A stretch of 64,000 nt of DNA from assembly GCA_050084985.1 (NCBI GenBank), contig JBITNC010000002.1:20460001-20524000 (forward strand). The letters are read 5' to 3'. Positions 57,398 to 64,000 of the stretch are shown one piece after another. A program made the position numbers and the translations under genes. Numbering within the stretch: the first letter of the stretch is position 1; every line of letters begins with the position of its first letter. The notes under the pieces are model-generated. The model did not search any database. It saw only the letters and a program-made list of their open reading frames with translations, and was not told the DNA's origin. This DNA is from Nageia nagi (Eukaryota > Pinophyta).

Positions 57398-58500
57398 TTG
57401 AGATTGTTGTGGGTGTTTGGAAAGTGTTCTTGTATGTATACCAGGTCACAAAGCAAGAAAGGAGAAGGAGAATTTGTGGAGGAGGATCCAGAAATTGGTT
57501 CTAGAGTTTGGCTAAAGAAGCAAAGAGAGCTTGGAGCCATGACCAATGAAGGAGGGTCTAATGTGGAGAACCAAATTGCTGATCTTGCCACAATGTTCCA
57601 AAAGATGTCTCTACAATTCCAACATTTTCAAGAACAACAATACAAGAAAAATGAAGGTGAAACTAGTGAATGTAATAAAATTGACAATGATGTTACACAT
57701 AGTGTTTTTCAAAGTTCTCCTCTGAAATTGGAAGTTAAATTTGATTTGCCTACTTTTATTGGAGAAGTAAATGCTGAGAAATTAGACCATTGGATTAAAC
57801 AAATTGAAGTATATTGTAGAGTTCAAAGAATTGTAAGAGATGAGGATAAAATCCAATTAGCAACTCTTAAAATGAGTGGTAATGCACTTGTTTGGTGGGA
57901 ATGTTGTTTACAAAGTAAGAATGAATCTATTCAAGCTTGTATTGCTTCTTGGACTCATTTTGTAAAATTGCTTAGAAATCAATTTTATCCTTTGGGTTAT
58001 CGACAAAAGGCAATCATGGATTGGCAAACTTTCCATCAAGGCAAAGGGCAAAGTGTGCAATAGTACACTACGGAATTCCAAAGAAGAGCTACAATGCTAG
58101 GTATTCCTCTTGATTCCAACATACTCTTCTTAAGTATATTGGTGGTTTGCACAATTATTTAATACATACAATTTTGATGTTTGATCCAAATGATTTGGAT
58201 AAAGTTTGTGTACAAGCTACTCACTTAGAAGAAAGGGAAAAATATGTTAAGGATGGGAAAAATAACAATGCTTCCAATATCAATAGTAATAATGATAAAG
58301 GAAAGGGGAAAAAGAAAACTATGTCCACTACACAAAAGTCTAAAGATGTATGTGCACATTGTCAAAAAGAATGTCATTTAGAGGCTAAATGTTGGAAATT
58401 GCATCCTGAATTACGCCCTAAACCTAAAGGCCAAAGAAAGAAAACAAATACTGTTACTTGTGAAATTGAAGATGGTTCAGATGTAGATGAGAAAATGACA
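57398..58500 (+). pseudogene. Chromovirus copy 2 gag
   Basis: Closely matches copy 1 gag. The stops at 33426, 33738 and 33795 of copy 1 are CAA, TGG and CAA here, so copy 2 preserves a longer frame (57398-58063). It has its own stop at 58061 (GAG to TAG), then a one-base deletion near 58115 that shifts frame. The zinc knuckle reads C-A-H-C-Q-K-E-C-H-L-E-A-K-C, with the conserved Gly replaced by Cys. Confidence 0.9.
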
Positions 58501-60340
58501 TGTATGGCTTTGCATAATACACCTAATGAAGATGAGGAAAAGAAGAAAAATGAACTTTTTCACATCAAGGTGCAAGCTAAGAAGACTAGGATTGATACAT
58601 TGTTTGATTCTGGGTCTCAAGCTAATTTGATTGTAGAAAAGTATGTCAAATCACTTGCACTCACTACTCAACCCCATCCAAACCCATATCCATTGGGATG
58701 GGTTAATAAAGATTCAAAGTTAAAGGTAACACAACAATGCAAGTTGCAATTTGGGATTAATAGGGATTAAATTGATGAAGTTTTTACTTGATGTTGTTCC
58801 TTTGGATATTTGTGGGATTGTGCTTGGTAGTCCTTATCTATGGGAAAGAGATGCTTTATTCTATAGAAAGGAAAATAAATATAGACTCATTAAAGATGGA
58901 ATTGAATACATGGTTAGTGCACATCAAAGCAAGAAAAAGGATATTTCTTTGATTACTGCAGGACAAGCAAATAAATTAATCAATACAGGAAAAATGTTTA
59001 TACTTGCAATGGTGAAATCTCAAGATGAAGTGGAAATCATAAAGGCACTTGATGATTGTGAACCACAATACAAACAAGAAGTTAAAGAGGTAATTTCTGA
59101 ATTTGAAGATTTATTTCAAGTACCTAAAGAACTTCCACCAAAAAGAGATATACAACATGAGATTCAATTACATCTTGATGTTGCACTTCCTAATATTGGC
59201 TTGTATAGAAATTCTATTTTGGAAAATGAAGAAATTAAGAAACAAGTCAAGGAATTGTTAGATCAAGGAGTCATTAGACCTAGCACATCACCATGTGGAT
59301 CTCCTATTGTTATAATTCCAAAGAAAGATGGAACTTGGCAAAGTGTTAAAAAATAGAAGCACTATTTGGTAGGTAAAGAGACAATAATTCATACAGACCA
59401 TCAACCCTTGCAATATCTTCAATCATAATCTAAGTTGCAACAATCTAGGCACTTTCATTGGATGGAATTTTTGCAACAATTTTATTTGGTGATTAAGTAT
59501 AAGAAGAGTACTCAAAATAAAATTATTGATATGTTGTCTAGGCCTCCAATAGTTGTTAGTGTTATGATTCTGCAAAATAGTTCTTTAATGCATGACGGGT
59601 ATAAAGAACAATATGTGGTTGATCCTGATTTCCAAAATGTCTATCATAGATTGAGTCTTGGTAATGAGGTTGGAAATCATGACTTTCATTTGCATGATGG
59701 ATTACTTTTTCATTTGGGCAAACTTTGTATTCCTAATGGTGAGAGGAATGATTTGATTAGGGAAGCTCATACTTCTCATATTTCAAGGCACTTTGGTGTT
59801 GGTAAAACTCTTGCTAATTTACAAAGGTATTGTTATTGGCCTAAAATGCAAGAAAAGGTATCCAGGTATAAAGAGAGGCATGATCGTCATCGTGTGGATC
59901 ATAAATTTTAGGTTGGGGATAAAGTATGGCTTCATATCAGCAAGGAGAGACAGCATGGTAAGGGAAGGAAGTTGAAACCAATAAGGTATGGCCCATTTAC
60001 CCTTGTTGATCAAGTTGGGGATAATGCTTTTCGATTGGACTTGCCATCTTATATGCAAATGTATTCTATTATTAATGTTGAGAACTTGAAGTTGTATAAA
60101 CCAGCCTTAGTTGTAGAAGATACAGATGTCATGTTACCATCAGTTGAGGATTTAGCCCCTAAGCACATGAATGTGTTGGTTGAGGATGCAATATTGGAAA
60201 AGAAGAAATGATCATCTCGTAGTGGCATACATGAGGTGTGGTGTATTGGAGTGAAGGGCCAACATCCACACAAGGCCAAGTGGTATGCAGTTGATTGGGT
60301 GAGGGAGCTCTACCCTCACCTCATTCCATCATCCTAAATG
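58501..60340 (+). pseudogene. Chromovirus copy 2 pol, deleted
   Basis: The protease keeps F-D-S-G-S-Q-A-N. A stop at 58768 (TAC to TAA) and a one-base gain near 58780 break it. RT ends after P-K-K-D-G-T-W, where the 879-nt deletion joins it to RNase H (Q-S-V-K-K, then stop 59354). The H2C2 part of integrase begins but the D-D-E core is lost in the 708-nt deletion. The G-P-F domain (about 59990) and the chromodomain-like end (to TAA about 60338) remain. Stops at 59909 and 60209 are shared with copy 1. Confidence 0.9.
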
Positions 60341-60370
60341 CTTTTGGGGATAAAAGCTCTCTCTCAATCA

Positions 60371-60377
60371 GGAGGAA
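60371..60377 (+). promoter_or_regulatory. Polypurine tract, chromovirus copy 2
   Basis: GGAGGAA directly before TGATCT of the 3' LTR. Confidence 0.8.
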
Positions 60378-61461
60378 TGATCTAAAAATTTGGATCCCTT
60401 CAACATTTAGTAATCTCTATTTCAATGTGTTCAGTGTGATCATCTTATCTTCAGCTTTTCGATGCTTCTTTCAAATAAAAAATCCGAGTCCATATGAGGA
60501 AGTTATGGCCCTAAGTCCAATTTGTGTATATTTAAAAAAAAATCAAATGAGTTTGGCAGGACCCGCTCGTCAACGTGGAGGCCACATAGGAGTGGAGTCA
60601 GGGCCACATCGGAAGTCAAAGACCATGTAGGAGCCCAATCAACCCACCTGCCATGCCAAACCATGTAAGTACCATTGACCTGTTGACCGTACGAGACCAC
60701 CTACAAAACCCCACCGTCCACGTGAGACCACCATGTAGACTGCCTAACCAATCAGTAAGCTGTTTGATCGTTTGACCAGCCTAATCACCTGCCATGTGTC
60801 ACCACCACAGTGCACCCACCCAATTTTGGATTTATTTAACATATTTTGGGTGTTTCTAAGGTTTTTTTGGTGATTTTTGATTCACCTAAGGTCCTATTTT
60901 TGGGTTGAGTTTATCCTACAGCCTGCAATAGTCCAGAGAGCATGTTTTTCAATTTCAGAGCTCATTTTAGGGAGATTTTTTGCAACCAATTGAGCCCAAA
61001 TTTGGTAGGAAGATCAAGGAGGTTAATGGGTATCTAAAAATTTTTTTTTTCCAGATTTTCTAGTTGTAATTCTCTCCAATTTTAGCTCCCAAAAATTGTA
61101 CAAAAGGGGAGCAAATTGGATAGAAGAGGAAGAAGGAGGATTTCAGGAATTATTTCAATTTTGTTGTGATTTTTAGAGCTGAGAGTGTATTGTGAATGTG
61201 AGAGGAGGTTTTGAAGGACCTTGGAGGCCTTGTAAAGTGATTCCACCCATTAATAGTAGAGAGCTTTTGAGCTGGATGTAGCCCACATTGGGTGAACCAG
61301 GGTAAATCTTGCTTGTCTCTTCTTTGGTGAATGCTTTTCTCTTCTCTATGTTTACAAATTTATTCTTAAATTTCCTTTACAAGCACTTAATTATTTTAAG
61401 TGTGAAATGATCCATTTAGCAAGGTTAAATTGAAATTTTTAATCTTATAGTTTATGGATCA
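60378..61461 (+). repeat. 3' LTR of chromovirus copy 2 (1084 bp)
   Basis: Pairs with 56256-57352. Differences are mainly transitions, including CG to CA and TG. Confidence 0.93.
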
Positions 61462-61466
61462 TAGGA
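61462..61466. repeat. Target site duplication (right), chromovirus copy 2
   Basis: TAGGA, equal to 56251-56255. Confidence 0.9.
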
Positions 61467-62820
61467 ACCTTCTCCCAAAAAGAAAAGAAAATTTCAAACT
61501 CTTGCTCAAAGGTAGCAAATATTAGAGAAGGAACAAAAGCTAATAAAAAAGCCTCGATCAACTATAGCAAGGTCACAGTCACAAATAACTGTACCTTCAC
61601 CTTTAAAGGCAATAGAAGAAGTCCTAAAGGTGATGATAAAAGATGTAAAAAAATTTAATACAGAGGCATTTAAAGAGCCATAGGATACAGATGTTGGTGT
61701 TATAGAATAAGTTTAGGAACAAGAACAAATAAAAACCTTAGAAGAGGGATAGAGCCATATTCAACAAAGTGGGGGAAGTATACTTGAGGCCAGTAAGATA
61801 GCAGTAGTTGAACCTAGAAAAGGATCAGGAGATGGTGATGATGATGATGAATCTAGAAAAAAGGACTCTTGGCCAATGGATAAACTTGAAGAATAAGGTG
61901 AGGCCATGGAAGAAGTTGAACCTGAACTAGAAGTTCAACAGTTGACTCCTTCCTAGCAGTCCCAACCAATTCAACAAGTTGAGACACCTATTGCAGGTGA
62001 AATTATTTCTACTCATTCTTTTATTCTTATTGCCTTGCAAGAAGAAATAAAGTTAAATTTTTTTACACAAATTATAGAGCCCATTGATTGGTCAACTATT
62101 GTTAATAAATCTCCTGTACTCCCTGAGCAACAGTTAAGAATTTTGAGCAAAGTAATAGAGATGGAAGATATAAAAATCACTTAGATGCCTTTCAAAGAAA
62201 GGTAACTAGATTTTACTCCCATAATAATAATAGATGTAAATATGCAAAGTGCATTGGCTATTGACCAGTATAGGTTTCTTGTAAATACTTCAATGGTAGC
62301 TAGTAAAAGTCTTCAAGCAATGAAGACTAAAATAGGAAAATTGAAAAAAAAAATTGATTAATATAAGAAAGATTGCTCCCTTAAAGATAAAATAGTAGCC
62401 AGATTTTAGAATAAGAATAAAGAATTGATTGTAAAGCTTGAAAAATAGAAAATAGAATTTGATAAGAGCATGGCAACATCAAGAGCTAAGCTAGATACTA
62501 CAAATCAAATGATACAAGATCTCAAAGCTTAGGCTGTAGTCATGGATGCTTAGAAGATCAAACAGATCAAGGTCAAGATGTAGACTATCAATGCAACAAA
62601 TAAAGTTCTATCAAATGATAATGCAAAGCTATTATTACTCATGAAAAACTTTAGAAAATCCTTGGTAGAGCAAGTTGGTGATATAATGATAACACTATCT
62701 CACTTGCATCTGCTCAAAGAGGAATCTATATAGGACATCAAAGAATTTCATACCCAAAATGCTCTTCATAAGCTAGCTCTAGATATACCTAGAATAATTT
62801 TGGAAAGGATGTTGGTTTGA
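61467..62820 (+). pseudogene. Accessory ORF of the Tat-like element, part 2
   Basis: It resumes in the frame that ended at 56255. P-S-P-K-K-K-R-K (61468-61491) is a classical basic nuclear-localisation-like cluster. Then come a Gln/Glu-rich stretch, an acidic D-D-D-D-E run (about 61835-61850), and a Lys/Leu-rich region (about 62300-62580) with heptad-like spacing that suggests a coiled coil. The frame closes with TGA at 62818. In-frame stops are mostly TAG or TAA where Gln or Trp would fit. Family unknown. Confidence 0.5.
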
Positions 62821-62992
62821 TTGAGAATTTTGATTGAAAAGAAGTTTGCAATAGTTTCCTCCAAGCCAAAATAGTCATATCAAAAAAGGATCTAAGAAAT
62901 TTGTAAACTCTAAAGTTTAGTTTTTAACATGGACATAAATAAACACTAGCTCATAACAAATCTGGAATTTATTAACAAATTCTTTAATTAAC

Positions 62993-63382
62993 ATGAAGGC
63001 TCCCAAATTATGGGAGGAGCAAAATGTACAAGGAAGTGCTACCAATTGGGTAGCCAATACCATTCAATTCTTTAAATAATCTTTTTCTAAGAAACAAATC
63101 TCAAATCTTCAACAAATAAATGAGTTGACTCAAGAAGCCATTATAAAAAATTTACATGCTGGAAGGCTAAACAGTGTCTTGGAAGGGTTCAAAGTAGAAA
63201 CAAAGAAGATTAAGGTATCCTCCATCCTATCACAAGTTTATTATAAATATCTAAGTGATCTAAATAAAAGGATGTAATCATTCCTCCCACCAGACATGAT
63301 GGGGGCAATTGAGACTTCAACTAGGTCCACTTTTGGGAAAGTCACTAGAAGCAACAATCGAAGGGTTCTATTCTCTAGTAGG
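62993..63382 (+). pseudogene. Small ORF before the 3' LTR of the Tat-like element
   Basis: A frame of about 130 codons starting M-K-A-P-K-L-W-E-E-Q with two internal stops and ending near the LTR. It includes S-F-L-P-P-D-M-M-G-A-I. The GATGGGGGCAATT at 63298-63310 inside it is purine-rich at its start and might be the polypurine tract, which would put the LTR start upstream of 63415. Unresolved. Confidence 0.35.
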
Positions 63383-63414
63383 TAGAGACCCCCATAAGCC
63401 ATTAGAAGATTATA

Positions 63415-64000
63415 TTATTTTAGAATAACACTTAAAAATTAAGGTAATTCTATTATTTTTCATTCTTTATTATTTCATTCTTTAGTGACTGGGAGTTGTG
63501 TATATAAGAGTACCTGGGGGGACATTATTCTTTTAGAGTCTTCATGAGTTGTAAAATTTTGTATTCTTTCATTTTAAATCCCTCCTCATCTCATTTATTT
63601 TTCTTAGGGTGTCGAGAGTCATGTTTTTTAGTAGTACCTAGGAATTATGTAAATAAAGATACCTGGGAGTTATGTCAATTCTATATTCTTTTATTCTTTA
63701 ATGATCAGGAGTTAAGAGTGCTCGGGAGTCATGTCATCTTCTTTAGTGTACTCAAGAAGTCATATATGTAAAAGTTTTTTGGAATCATATTTATTACCTT
63801 AGAGTCTCTAAGAATTGTTGGCACAAATGTCCAAAATTTGTACACATTCAAAGTTTGACTTTTGAAGAATATCAACAGTGCCTGGGAATTTTGAAGGATG
63901 ATATCATAATTTTTGATAAAAATAAGCGGGTCCTAGTAGAATCAGAATATTAAGAGCTCAAGGATTTTGAAAGATGATGTCATAAATTTTGGTAAAAATA
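63415..64000 (+). repeat. 3' LTR of the Tat-like element, cut by window end
   Basis: From TTTTAGAATAACAC it matches unit B at 46100 onward, with an extra block of about 200 bp of internal repetition (63490-63700: ACCTGGGAGTTATGT-like units). It continues past the window. Confidence 0.75.

Larger units (their letters stand above)
56256..61461 (+). mobile_element. Chromovirus copy 2 (5.2 kb, internally deleted, TSD tagga)
   Basis: Same family as 31946-38768. LTRs are at 56256-57352 and 60378-61461. Relative to copy 1 it lacks 879 nt covering the RT core to early RNase H (35073-35951 there) and 708 nt covering most of integrase (36483-37190 there). The 708-nt loss is bounded by a 4-bp GTAT repeat. 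Both losses are multiples of three. It is inserted in the accessory frame of the Tat-like element. Confidence 0.95.
46099..64000 (+). mobile_element. Large Tat-like Ty3/gypsy element, nested host of chromovirus copy 2
   Basis: Order: LTR, gag, protease, RNase H (extra), RT, RNase H, integrase, long accessory frame(s), LTR. Excluding the 5.2-kb chromovirus inside it, at least 12.6 kb is in view and the 3' LTR runs off the window. Protein signatures place it with the Tat group. Stop codons are scattered through all genes, so it is dead. Confidence 0.8.

Noticed and set aside
1-64000. Organellar or bacterial origin
   Set aside because: Spliced kinase gene with GT-AG introns and dense plant retroelements; no operons, rRNA or plastid genes.

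Overview
The window is nuclear DNA of a land plant, most probably a gymnosperm of conifer type. It is AT-rich. It holds one intact, intron-split host gene in a sea of decayed, nested retroelements of plant types: L1 LINEs, Ty1/copia, a Ty3/gypsy chromovirus and a Tat-like Ty3/gypsy. It also carries a Penelope-like retroelement with a remnant GIY-YIG end. In plants I know such elements from conifers (Dryad-type), so the conifer call is an inference and could change.

Layout. 1-4932: degenerate L1 LINE, + strand, entering from outside the window. 5285-8150: second, unrelated LINE family (called LINE-B here), - strand, split by a copia relic that underwent an internal deletion (6940-8075). 9755-12954: LAMMER/AFC dual-specificity kinase gene on the - strand, reconstructed as 10 coding exons and 434 codons, plus a dead copy of its exon 9 just downstream. 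13222-13949: Mutator-like MITE with a perfect 9-bp target duplication, about 270 bp upstream of the kinase start codon. 14050-31650: gene-poor repeat graveyard with TIR elements carrying tRNA-like modules, L1 and LINE-B fragments, a long inverted repeat, a small-LTR remnant and the Penelope-like element. 31657-41459: LINE-B copy, - strand, into which a full chromovirus (31946-38768, TSD aagaa) has jumped. 41460-44665: 5'-truncated copia, - strand. 44986-64000: a large Tat-like element with repeat-rich LTRs, running gag, protease, an extra RNase H, RT-RNase H, integrase and a long accessory reading frame. That frame is split by a second chromovirus (56256-61461, TSD tagga).

The only gene likely to act for the host is the AFC kinase. 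These kinases phosphorylate SR splicing factors in the nucleus. The rest is a layered record of insertions: LINE-B, then the chromovirus and a copia element; the Tat-like element, then the chromovirus. Decay is mostly by C-to-T and G-to-A change. The parts most worth following are the Tat-like element's domain order and accessory frame, the plant Penelope-like element, the LINE-B family with a TTTC-rich tail, and the tRNA-like modules inside TIR elements.
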